The notes: generated from the sequence alone by a model not told the origin. 6,534 nt of DNA from Candidatus Kariarchaeota archaeon (GCA_016839545.1 JAEOUB010000401.1:1-6534), one strand, 5' to 3'; positions 1 through 6,188 are shown, counted from the first letter of the stretch. Translations and numbers: made by a program.

Positions 1-1362
1 CAATCCTCATCAGAAATTACACTGTTGTATGAATCATTTAGAGGTCTTATCACCACATTACGATTTGGAAATCAGGATTACTATGCTGGAGACCTGAATA
101 GAGCAATGTCTAACTATGAGAGTGCTCTTGAATTATTTACCAACCTCAATAATAATACCGGAGTGGGTATCTGTTACAACAATATCGGTAACATCTACCG
201 GGCTCGGGGCAATCTCAAAGATGCCAATGCATACTACCGTAAAGCAGTCGAGATTGGCAAGGAACTTCTTGATGGATCTTCCAAGGAAGAGCAGAAGCAG
301 CATATTCTGGGACTCTCTTCACGATACAATAATTTAGGTCTTCTCTATCAGGAAATCCAAGAATATGAGAGATCTGAGGGCTTCATAGAAGAGGCTATGA
401 AATATGACAAGATGGTTGACAATGCCCGGGGATTTGCCACTCGACATGGAAATCTGGGGCTTATCCATCTTGACCAAAGTGATTTTGAAGCAGCAAGAAA
501 GTCTTTTGAAGAAGCTGAATCAATCGCAAAAAGCCTGGGTTCTGCCCGAGCACTTTCCTATGTTGCGATGAATTGGGGTTCATACTATAGAGCCACAGGC
601 AGCAATGAAAAAGCGATAGAGTACTTTCTATCTGCTGCAGAACAGGCAGACAATCTTGATGTCCGAGTGGTTACAACCTCTCTGAAGAATTTGGAAGAGA
701 TATATGAATCACAGGGTAATACAGATCTTGCATCTGAAATTGATTCCAGGTTGAAGAAACTGTCAACCACGACGAGAGTGAAAGAAGTCACATTCGTACT
801 TGACTACTCTGGGTCTATGGCTGGCAAGCGTATCATCTCTGCTGTGGCAGGAATGAGGAATATTTTCAAGGATCAAATTGGAGATCGGGATACGGTATCG
901 ATCATCTCTTTTGACTCTGAGTCAAGGATTCTGGTACCTCCCAAGGTAAAGGGTGAGAATATCAGGGAGTATATGTTGACTTTTGACAATCTTAACCGGC
1001 CATACGGAGCAACTGCAATGTATGATGCCCTGGGAGAAGCATTCAATGATTTCCTTAATCGACCTTCTTCTTCTACACAATGGATCATCTGTCTCACAGA
1101 TGGAGATGATAACTCATCACGAAGGTACAATCCCTCCCTTGTAAAAGATATGGCACGAAGGAGTGTGGGTGTAAATCTGGTGATTATCGGTGTAGGTAAT
1201 CTTAGAGACCAACGTGTTCTTGAAGACATCTGTGCCGCTACAGATCGTGGAAACTATATCCACGTGAGCCAAGGTGTGGGTGATGCGATCACCCAGGCAT
1301 TCGAAGAGGTGAGCTCTATGCTCTCCGAAGTCGAAGTGGAGGGCTTTGTCCCTGATTTTTAG
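1..1362 (+). CDS. TPR-repeat protein with C-terminal VWA domain (5' partial)
   Basis: Probably an intracellular interaction protein joining a TPR scaffold to a metal-dependent VWA ligand-binding domain. The frame is open from base 1, so the start is probably outside the window; the TTG at 25 has no SD site, unlike the downstream genes. Counting residues from that TTG, about six TPR-like helix pairs cover roughly 14-245, with recognisable units such as NNIGNIYRARGNLKDA (53-68), NNLGLLYQE (102-110) and GNLGLIHLDQSDFEAA (142-157). The VWA domain spans about 253-435. Its MIDAS site looks complete: D260-x-S262-x-S264 (DYSGS), T330 in GAT, and D359 in LTDGDD, so Mg2+-dependent binding is expected. 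No membrane segment is visible in the part present. The stop codon is followed by the next gene after 11 nt, so it belongs to the operon with the Cache-HAMP protein. The function and the partner are unknown; an N-terminal domain may be missing. Confidence 0.9.
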   Translation, partial: QSSSEITLLYESFRGLITTLRFGNQDYYAGDLNRAMSNYESALELFTNLNNNTGVGICYNNIGNIYRARGNLKDANAYYRKAVEIGKELLDGSSKEEQKQHILGLSSRYNNLGLLYQEIQEYERSEGFIEEAMKYDKMVDNARGFATRHGNLGLIHLDQSDFEAARKSFEEAESIAKSLGSARALSYVAMNWGSYYRATGSNEKAIEYFLSAAEQADNLDVRVVTTSLKNLEEIYESQGNTDLASEIDSRLKKLSTTTRVKEVTFVLDYSGSMAGKRIISAVAGMRNIFKDQIGDRDTVSIISFDSESRILVPPKVKGENIREYMLTFDNLNRPYGATAMYDALGEAFNDFLNRPSSSTQWIICLTDGDDNSSRRYNPSLVKDMARRSVGVNLVIIGVGNLRDQRVLEDICAATDRGNYIHVSQGVGDAITQAFEEVSSMLSEVEVEGFVPDF

Positions 1363-1366
1363 GAGG
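1361..1366 (+). promoter_or_regulatory. Shine-Dalgarno site of the Cache-HAMP gene
   Basis: AGGAGG ends 7 nt before the ATG at 1374 and supports that start. It begins inside the TAG stop codon of the upstream gene (1360-1362), which suggests that translation of the two genes is coupled. Confidence 0.85.
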
Positions 1367-1373
1367 AATTGAA

Positions 1374-2795
1374 ATGTTACAGAAATTATCTATCCGAACC
1401 CAAATACTGGTGACATTCGCCACTCTTGCCACTATATCACTGCTTATTGTAGGAGGAGTGTCACTGACAAATGCATCCAACTTAGGTGTTATCACCGAGG
1501 ATCTTGCGACTCAGGCACTTGATGACCAGATCAATAGGAACATTGAACAGACATCTCTTGAGAATGCTGCAGTGATTGAGAAGAAATTTGCCAATGCAGA
1601 AGCTGATGTCAACAAGATTGCCAGTGCTGCAAAATCAATCTTCAGCGGAGACCTCGTTTTCGATCCGATACAGAGCTATGCTGAATCTGAGCTGAACTCA
1701 ATTCCAGATGCTGAATATGATGCAGTCTATGATGAAGTGATCTCAGTGACCACCTCTACATACTATCATGGACCTTCGGTCGCAGAAGCGCAGCTAACTG
1801 CAGAACAGAATCAAACGATTGAGCTTTCTGCACATATGGATGGTGTGTTTGCATCGATCTACGAGACTACTGATGAATATGTATGGATGTACTTCACGTT
1901 TGCACCTGACCTTGGAGGCACCTTCAGGAACTTCCCAGGTGCTGAGGTGAGTGGACTTGACCCCACAATTGATCCATACTATTCCGATCCGGTCTCTCGA
2001 TTTGGGGAAATGACCTACATCGCACCATATTTCGATCCCACTCAGGGGTTGATCATCTCAATCACAAAAGCAGTTTATGTTGACAATACGTTGATTGGAG
2101 CAGCTGGGATTGACTTTAAGTCATCAGTCATCCGTGACAAGGTCCTCGATGTGAGTTTTCTCGATTCGGGTTATGCGGCCTTGATAGAAAGTAATGACAT
2201 GCTAGTTGTGGCACATCCTGAATTTCAGCCTCAGTTTGAAGGTGATGAGGAAACCACAATTCAAGAAATTGAAGTAACACTTGATGATAAAGGTAACACA
2301 ATCCCTGCTCTAGATAGTGAAGATCTGTTCATTATCAGTAGTGGTGGGCAGGGAGTTATCTCATATACTCGCAATGGTGATGCCTACTACCTCTCTTATG
2401 CCCCAATTCGTTCGACTGATGGTGATGCACAGTATATCTTCCTGATTTCTGTCTTGGTTTCTGAAGTGGTGGAGCCTGTCGATCTTATCACCGCCAGAAT
2501 ACAGACTTCAGTGGCAAATGTTCGCAATTCAGTGATCTTCATCTCAATCCTGACTCTGGTAGGAACACTGATTGTCGGGCTATGGATCGCTGGTAATATT
2601 ACACGACCTGTCTCTCGACTGACACGAATTGCACGCCAAATCACTCAGAATGCCACCAAGGAGGATATATTCGATGGAGTGACTTTTGATAAGTCTCTTG
2701 AATCCGATGATGAAATTGGAGAATTGTCACGATCTTTCCAAACCATGGTTGGTAAGCTACGTGAGGAGCAAAGGCAAAAAAGCAAGAAGAACTAA
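1374..2795 (+). CDS. Membrane sensor: double Cache domain plus HAMP, no output domain
   Basis: A bitopic membrane protein with an extracellular sensor domain like those of chemoreceptors and histidine kinases. Helix 1 lies at about residues 11-30 after a short basic N-terminus. The extracellular part, about 31-385, begins with a long helix and holds a dCache_1-like fold, seen in DPYYSDPV (200-207), the Y-IAPYFDPTQG segment (215-225), and the ITKAVYV...IGAAGIDF pattern ending near D247. Helix 2 is at about 386-407 and leads straight into a HAMP domain at about 408-462 (ITRPVSRL, then DEIGELSRSF). The protein stops 11 residues later with a basic tail. Known receptors of this type continue into a methyl-accepting, kinase or cyclase domain; here none exists, and the next frame is an unrelated enzyme. 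I infer that the signal passes to a partner in trans, perhaps the TPR-VWA protein encoded just upstream. The ligand is unknown. The start is set by the SD site. Confidence 0.9.
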   Translation: MLQKLSIRTQILVTFATLATISLLIVGGVSLTNASNLGVITEDLATQALDDQINRNIEQTSLENAAVIEKKFANAEADVNKIASAAKSIFSGDLVFDPIQSYAESELNSIPDAEYDAVYDEVISVTTSTYYHGPSVAEAQLTAEQNQTIELSAHMDGVFASIYETTDEYVWMYFTFAPDLGGTFRNFPGAEVSGLDPTIDPYYSDPVSRFGEMTYIAPYFDPTQGLIISITKAVYVDNTLIGAAGIDFKSSVIRDKVLDVSFLDSGYAALIESNDMLVVAHPEFQPQFEGDEETTIQEIEVTLDDKGNTIPALDSEDLFIISSGGQGVISYTRNGDAYYLSYAPIRSTDGDAQYIFLISVLVSEVVEPVDLITARIQTSVANVRNSVIFISILTLVGTLIVGLWIAGNITRPVSRLTRIARQITQNATKEDIFDGVTFDKSLESDDEIGELSRSFQTMVGKLREEQRQKSKKN

Positions 2796-2801
2796 GGTGA
2801 T
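2795..2801 (+). promoter_or_regulatory. Shine-Dalgarno site deciding the GTG start of speA
   Basis: AGGTGAT matches seven bases complementary to the typical archaeal 16S rRNA 3' end and lies 5 nt before the GTG at 2807. It begins on the last base of the TAA stop of the Cache-HAMP gene, so coupling is likely. It supports the GTG rather than a later ATG as start. Confidence 0.75.
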
Positions 2802-2806
2802 TTACT

Positions 2807-4612
2807 GTGTGGACTGTTGAAGACTCGAAGTTCATCTATGGTGTGGACCAGGGAGATCTCTATTTTCTTTCTATTAATGAACAGGGGGAGATGGTGATTG
2901 AGATTGAGGGTACCAAAATGGCAATGCCTGATCTTATCGCTAAAGTTAGCAAACTCTTTCCACAACGGAAAATCCCACCGTCATTTACATTAAGAGTTCC
3001 ACAATTGATCAATGAGCAAATAGATGAGCTTATCGATACGTTCGATTCTTACATTGGTGAAACAGGGTACACTGGGAAGTTCAAACCACTCTACCCCATC
3101 AAGGTCAACCAGCACAAACGAGAGGTCACACAGGTTCTCAAAGCAAGTCCACGTTATGGCTTGGAAGCTGGTACCAAATCAGAACTGTTCATTATACTCA
3201 AAGTCCTACGAAAACAAAAAGATCGCATCGTTATGTGCAACGGAGTAAAAGATCGTGAGTACATCCAGATTGTACGAAATGCAATAGAGGATGGGTACCG
3301 TGTACATATCAGTATCGAGTCCATAACAGAGATGAAACATGTCATTCAATACCTAACACCAGAACAAACTGTGCTTTATCTCAGGATCAAACCTTATGTG
3401 TCGATGCATGGTTACTGGGGAAGTTCTTCTGGGAGAAATTCAAAATTTGGTCTCAATATCGATGATCTCAATACTGTCATAGGCATGATCAAAGACGCTG
3501 GATTGATCAATAGTCTTGTTGGAATTCATGCCCATCCCGGATCACAGGTTGCCAATACCTATGAGCTTGCTCAATACTTCAAATTCATGGTGAAAACCTA
3601 TCGATTTTTGAGAAAACAAGGTTTTAATGGATTGGAGACCATCAATTTCGGTGGAGGTTTGCCGATTGATTATGACGGTAGACTACCAGGGAATAATCTT
3701 GACCTCTATAGCAGAACAATGGTGGATGCCATCATGGAGGGTACAAAGGACATCGGGGGGCTACATCCCAATATTATGATTGAAGCTGGACGTGCTATAA
3801 CAGCTCATTCTTCAATGCTCATTATTCAGCCACTTGAATTTCACGGAATATTTCCAAAATACCGTCGAGAAGAACTCCAAGAACTACTTAATCGATTTCC
3901 TGAATTGGGTTTGGTTAATTCAATAGCAGATATTCTCACTGTTTGGGAGCGCAGGAACCTTATTCCAGATAATCTTACACTCACGGAGCTAAATACCTAT
4001 GAAAAAGATCTTGGGATGATTAAGTACTACTTGAGAAAAGAATTTCTGAGTAAACTATTTACTTTGGATCACCTCAAGCTTGAATCAGTTAAAAACCTGA
4101 TAACTCCCGACTATTTCCTTCTCGGCAATTTCTCCGTTTTCAATGGAGCCTGTGATTATGTACTGATAGGGCAGTACTTTCCAATACTTCCTATGATTGA
4201 TCTGCACAAGCAACCTGAGACACTCATTCGTTTAGTGGATATCACCTGTGATTCTGATGGAGAGATATCAATTTACAGAACCAAAGTAAGTGATAGAGAC
4301 TTGTTTACAGAGGATGGATATCCTTTATCATCGAAAGATCCACTTGAATGGAAGGGTTTCCCAGTCGGAGACACAAAGAACCTAATGCAATCCTATATTC
4401 TCGTTCCTCTAGTTGGTGCATACCAGGATGTTATCCAATTTGATCATAACCTAATTGGAGATCTTCCAGATGTCGAATGCAAAATTATTGATGGTGAGAT
4501 TGATCTCCAACTGGTGATGCAGGCAACAAATGTCCAAGAACTTTTGAAAGAAGTGGGGTATGTTCTGGAAAATACGGACAATCCCTATATCTCAAAGGAG
4601 GAGGAAGAATGA
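2807..4612 (+). CDS. speA: PLP-dependent biosynthetic arginine decarboxylase (SpeA family)
   Basis: Expected reaction: L-arginine to agmatine and CO2 in the cytosol, the first step of agmatine-route polyamine synthesis. The 601 residues are slightly shorter than E. coli SpeA (658). In order: the N-terminal beta domain; YPIKVNQHKREV with the PLP lysine K99; GLEAGTKSEL (118-127); VCNG-like CNGVKDREY (144-152); SKFGL (212-216); the HAHPGSQ motif (241-247); NFGGGLPIDYDG (280-291), which would hold the PLP phosphate; EAGRAITAHSSM (326-337); a helical insertion at about 350-430 typical of this family; and DITCDSDG (478-485) with the catalytic cysteine C481. The HNLIGD motif (547-552) matches HNLFGD of E. 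coli. This identifies SpeA rather than the related diaminopimelate or ornithine decarboxylases. Odd point: the usual QSLPDSWAIDQ-like stretch reads NGACDYVLIGQ (446-456). The start is GTG with an SD site; the stop overlaps the RING gene by 4 nt. Many other archaea use pyruvoyl-type enzymes for this step. Confidence 0.93.
   Translation: MWTVEDSKFIYGVDQGDLYFLSINEQGEMVIEIEGTKMAMPDLIAKVSKLFPQRKIPPSFTLRVPQLINEQIDELIDTFDSYIGETGYTGKFKPLYPIKVNQHKREVTQVLKASPRYGLEAGTKSELFIILKVLRKQKDRIVMCNGVKDREYIQIVRNAIEDGYRVHISIESITEMKHVIQYLTPEQTVLYLRIKPYVSMHGYWGSSSGRNSKFGLNIDDLNTVIGMIKDAGLINSLVGIHAHPGSQVANTYELAQYFKFMVKTYRFLRKQGFNGLETINFGGGLPIDYDGRLPGNNLDLYSRTMVDAIMEGTKDIGGLHPNIMIEAGRAITAHSSMLIIQPLEFHGIFPKYRREELQELLNRFPELGLVNSIADILTVWERRNLIPDNLTLTELNTYEKDLGMIKYYLRKEFLSKLFTLDHLKLESVKNLITPDYFLLGNFSVFNGACDYVLIGQYFPILPMIDLHKQPETLIRLVDITCDSDGEISIYRTKVSDRDLFTEDGYPLSSKDPLEWKGFPVGDTKNLMQSYILVPLVGAYQDVIQFDHNLIGDLPDVECKIIDGEIDLQLVMQATNVQELLKEVGYVLENTDNPYISKEEEE
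4596..4601 (+). promoter_or_regulatory. Shine-Dalgarno site of the RING-type gene, inside speA
   Basis: AGGAGG lies 7 nt before the ATG at 4609, within the codons for the acidic C-terminal tail of SpeA (KEEEE). Together with the ATGA overlap it indicates re-initiation by ribosomes finishing speA. Confidence 0.8.
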
Positions 4613-4890
4613 GTTTGGAAGATGATTTTGATGATCTCTTTGACAAGTTCAAGAAAAAGGAGAAACCTAGCCCGGCTCTGAAAAAAGTAGGAAATGTAAA
4701 ACCGGTAAAATTACCTATTTGGAGAGATATCAAGGCAGACCAAGATCATGACATTTGTTCTGTTTGTCGTCAGAGGTTAGATGACGAGGATATTGTCGAG
4801 GCATGCGAAAAATGTACTCACTATTTTCATTACAAGCATATTCGCGAATGGTTGAAAATCAAAGGGACATGTGCCCATTGTAAGCAATGA
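4609..4890 (+). CDS. Small RING-type zinc-finger protein
   Basis: A 93-residue soluble protein. Residues 1-18 are acidic then lysine-rich (DDFDDLFDKFKKKEK), 19-47 form a linker, and 48-93 form a RING-H2-like cross-brace zinc domain. Metal ligands read as C50-x2-C53, C69-x-H71-x2-H74-x2-H77, and C88-x2-C91, with the W81-L82 pair found in RING-H2 fingers (FHxxCIxxWL). Position six, normally Cys, is H77, and the proline normally seen in the last CPxC is missing (CAHC). C66 is an extra cysteine that could replace a ligand. RING domains recruit ubiquitin-conjugating E2 enzymes, and small RING proteins occur in ubiquitin-like systems of Asgard archaea and Caldiarchaeum. No ubiquitin, E1 or E2 gene is in the window, so E3 activity is inference. 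Its ATG overlaps the speA stop (ATGA), placing it last in the operon. A structural zinc finger without ligase activity is an alternative. Confidence 0.85.
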   Translation: MSLEDDFDDLFDKFKKKEKPSPALKKVGNVKPVKLPIWRDIKADQDHDICSVCRQRLDDEDIVEACEKCTHYFHYKHIREWLKIKGTCAHCKQ

Positions 4891-4891
4891 G

Positions 4892-5233
4892 TTATTCAAT
4901 AAACTCTATGTAGGCAATCCATTTTCTCTTGAAAGCATCAGATTGCATCGAGATAATCTGATCAACTAGTTGACTTCCCTTGATTGTTAGTACTGGACGA
5001 TTGTGCTCATAGTAGATAGATTGGGAATTGAACAATTTCCGCAACATCAGACCGTAATGATCCAGATTCTTTTCAGGAAATGACAAGTAATCACTGAATA
5101 GATGATAGAATTTCGAAAGCTCTTCTAGAAATCTAATCCGCCGATTGCCACGACTTTCTGAGATAGCTAGGGCTAACAAAATTGCCTCCCTGTATGCCAA
5201 CGTGGTTGACATTTTCGTCTCAGGAAGTGTCAT
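4892..5233 (-). CDS. Hypothetical protein, possible winged-helix fold
   Basis: I do not recognise this 113-residue protein. It is soluble, with no signal peptide, membrane helix or cysteine. Predicted character: helices at about 12-27 (LAYREAILLALAISES), 34-50 and 58-69, then a short strand pair (SIYYEHNRPVLTI, 72-84) leading to a last helix GSQLVDQI (86-93). The strand-turn-strand followed by LTIKGSQLVDQI resembles the wing and closing helix of archaeal winged-helix regulators, so DNA binding is possible but weakly supported. The ATG at 5233 fits a TATA-like box about 26 nt upstream and has no SD site. It is converging with the RING gene, leaving one base between the stops, and is preceded on the same strand by sufC after a 144-nt spacer. 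It is the only plausible gene in this stretch. Confidence 0.75.
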   Translation of the reverse strand: MTLPETKMSTTLAYREAILLALAISESRGNRRIRFLEELSKFYHLFSDYLSFPEKNLDHYGLMLRKLFNSQSIYYEHNRPVLTIKGSQLVDQIISMQSDAFKRKWIAYIEFIE

Positions 5234-5256
5234 CTGTATAGTAGAGGGGTTCTGAG

Positions 5257-5265
5257 TTATATTAA
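5257..5265 (-). promoter_or_regulatory. TATA-box-like promoter element of the 113-residue hypothetical gene
   Basis: The minus strand reads TTAATATAA, centred at 5261. Archaeal TATA boxes sit about 26-27 nt before the transcription start, which would put that start at about 5234-5235, next to the ATG at 5233. No SD-like sequence lies between, so a leaderless or nearly leaderless transcript is likely. Confidence 0.5.
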
Positions 5266-5270
5266 CGTTA
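5263..5270. repeat. 8-bp perfect palindrome at the promoter
   Basis: TAACGTTA is its own reverse complement. It abuts and partly overlaps the TATA-like element, at the position of the BRE, where a repressor or activator could act. The palindrome is short, so chance is a real alternative. Confidence 0.35.
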
Positions 5271-5377
5271 TCTAGGATGAGAAAATGTTTTGATTGTATT
5301 TTTAGATATTCTGTTAAATATCTTTGTGATTATCTATTCTTAAAATTATATATCTCAGGGACTGCTGGTTGCAATTA

Positions 5378-6118
5378 TCATTTGATGAGTTCTTCGTATC
5401 CCTTTTCCTCTAATTCTAGAGCTAATTCAGGACCGCCAGTCTTCTTAATCTGTCCATCGCTCATGAGGTGAATGACGTCAGGTTTGACAAGTGTCAACAA
5501 CCTGTTGTAGTGAGTAACAAGGAGAAAGCCTGTACCATTCTCTTCCTTGATGGAGTTGATGCTGTCAGATACCTGACGCAGAGCATCAATATCGAGACCT
5601 GAGTCAATCTCGTCAAGGATAGCTATCTGAGGCTGGACGTTCTGAAGCTGTATCATCTCAGTCTTCTTCCTCTCACCTCCAGATGCATTCTCATTTACTG
5701 ATCGATTCACAAACTCATCAGATAAACCAAGATCGGTTAACTGTGACTTCAATCTTCGAATGAATTTGATAGGGTTTTCCATCTTTGCATCGGGATCCTT
5801 GGCATGAATTGCTGTTCTGATCAGGTTATTTAGTGATACACCAGGAATTGCATTGGGACTCTGGAAACCTAGGAATATGCCTAATCGTGCCCTTTCATCT
5901 GTACCCATTTCAAGGATAGACTCACCATCAACGAGAATGTCCCCTGATGTCACTTCATAATCGGGATGACCAAAAATTACTTTGGCAAGTGTTGACTTTC
6001 CACTGCCATTTCTACCCATCAATCCCACGATTTTGTTACTATCAACATCTAAGGTTACTCCCTTCAAAATCTTCTCTCCATCAACTTCTACATGAAGATC
6101 TCTGATCTGTAATTCCAC
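5378..6118 (-). CDS. sufC: SufC, ATPase of the SUF iron-sulfur cluster assembly complex
   Basis: A soluble ABC-type ATPase that, with SufB (and SufD), forms the cytosolic scaffold for new Fe-S clusters. The 246 residues are the normal SufC length. Visible motifs: Walker A GRNGSGKST (35-43, K41), Q-loop Q86 in GFQSP, ABC signature ASGGERKKTEM (145-155), Walker B IAILDE (165-170, D169 and E170), D-loop SGLDIDAL (173-180), and switch histidine H203 in VTHYNR. ASGGERKK followed by EIDSGLDIDAL is diagnostic for SufC as opposed to transport ATPases; there is no permease nearby. The start is GTG without an SD site but with a TATA-like box about 26 nt upstream. An IscU/SufU-type scaffold gene lies upstream on the same strand. 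SufB, the obligate partner, is not the next gene downstream and must be upstream of the window or elsewhere. Confidence 0.96.
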   Translation of the reverse strand: MELQIRDLHVEVDGEKILKGVTLDVDSNKIVGLMGRNGSGKSTLAKVIFGHPDYEVTSGDILVDGESILEMGTDERARLGIFLGFQSPNAIPGVSLNNLIRTAIHAKDPDAKMENPIKFIRRLKSQLTDLGLSDEFVNRSVNENASGGERKKTEMIQLQNVQPQIAILDEIDSGLDIDALRQVSDSINSIKEENGTGFLLVTHYNRLLTLVKPDVIHLMSDGQIKKTGGPELALELEEKGYEELIK

Positions 6119-6139
6119 AAAAATGGGTCTGTTTCTTTC

Positions 6140-6147
6140 TTTAAATA
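6140..6147 (-). promoter_or_regulatory. TATA-box-like promoter element of sufC
   Basis: The minus strand reads TATTTAAA, centred near 6143-6144. A start site 26 nt downstream would fall at about 6117-6118, which is the G of the GTG start codon. The leader would therefore have zero or very few bases, in keeping with the absence of an SD site. It implies that sufC can be transcribed separately from the scaffold gene upstream. Confidence 0.55.
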
Positions 6148-6153
6148 CACTGA

Positions 6154-6174
6154 GATAAGTTACCTTGGGATAAG
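6154..6174. repeat. Direct repeat GATAAG, 15-nt period, upstream of the sufC TATA box
   Basis: GATAAG occurs at 6154-6159 and 6169-6174 (CTTATC in the sufC direction), just upstream of the TATA-like box. The position fits a binding site for an activator or an iron-responsive regulator, but six-base repeats in AT-rich DNA can arise by chance. Confidence 0.3.
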
Positions 6175-6188
6175 CGTTTATGAATTAT

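Larger units (their letters stand above)
5234..5377. other. AT-rich intergenic spacer between sufC and the hypothetical gene
   Basis: A 144-nt non-coding spacer, clearly more AT-rich than the flanking genes. On the minus strand, just after the sufC stop, it holds ATATATAATTTTAAG (about 5340-5354), which could serve as an oligo-T transcript end or a second TATA-like element. Next to the downstream gene it holds the promoter and palindrome listed separately. I see no tRNA-like or riboswitch-like fold in it. Confidence 0.6.

Noticed and set aside
25..27. TTG as the true start of the TPR-VWA gene
   Set aside because: The frame is open to base 1, there is no SD site before the TTG, and the downstream genes all have strong ones. 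The gene is better read as cut by the window edge.
873..1229. Minus-strand reading frame of 118 codons opposite the VWA domain
   Set aside because: It lies wholly opposite a well-supported domain, its product has no recognisable fold, and no promoter or SD site precedes it.
2396..2835. Two minus-strand reading frames opposite the Cache-HAMP gene end
   Set aside because: Both are opposite supported coding sequence, with low-complexity or unconvincing products.
2807..4612. Diaminopimelate, ornithine or carboxynorspermidine decarboxylase
   Set aside because: Those enzymes share the fold but are shorter (about 380-460 residues) and lack the helical insertion, DITCDSDG and HNLIGD pattern seen here.
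4485..4733. Minus-strand reading frame of 82 codons across the speA/RING junction
   Set aside because: It is opposite two genes with clear motifs and has no features of its own.
5234..5377. RNA gene or riboswitch in the spacer
   Set aside because: I could find no tRNA arms, conserved riboswitch core or long stem; the stretch is simple AT-rich sequence with promoter-like elements.
5277..5471. Plus-strand reading frame running from the spacer into sufC
   Set aside because: Its second half is the complement of sufC, there is no SD site, and the product is a Ser/Phe/Tyr-rich sequence typical of AT-rich spacer.
5378..6118. ATPase of an ABC transporter
   Set aside because: The signature and D-loop region match SufC and no permease or binding-protein gene is adjacent.
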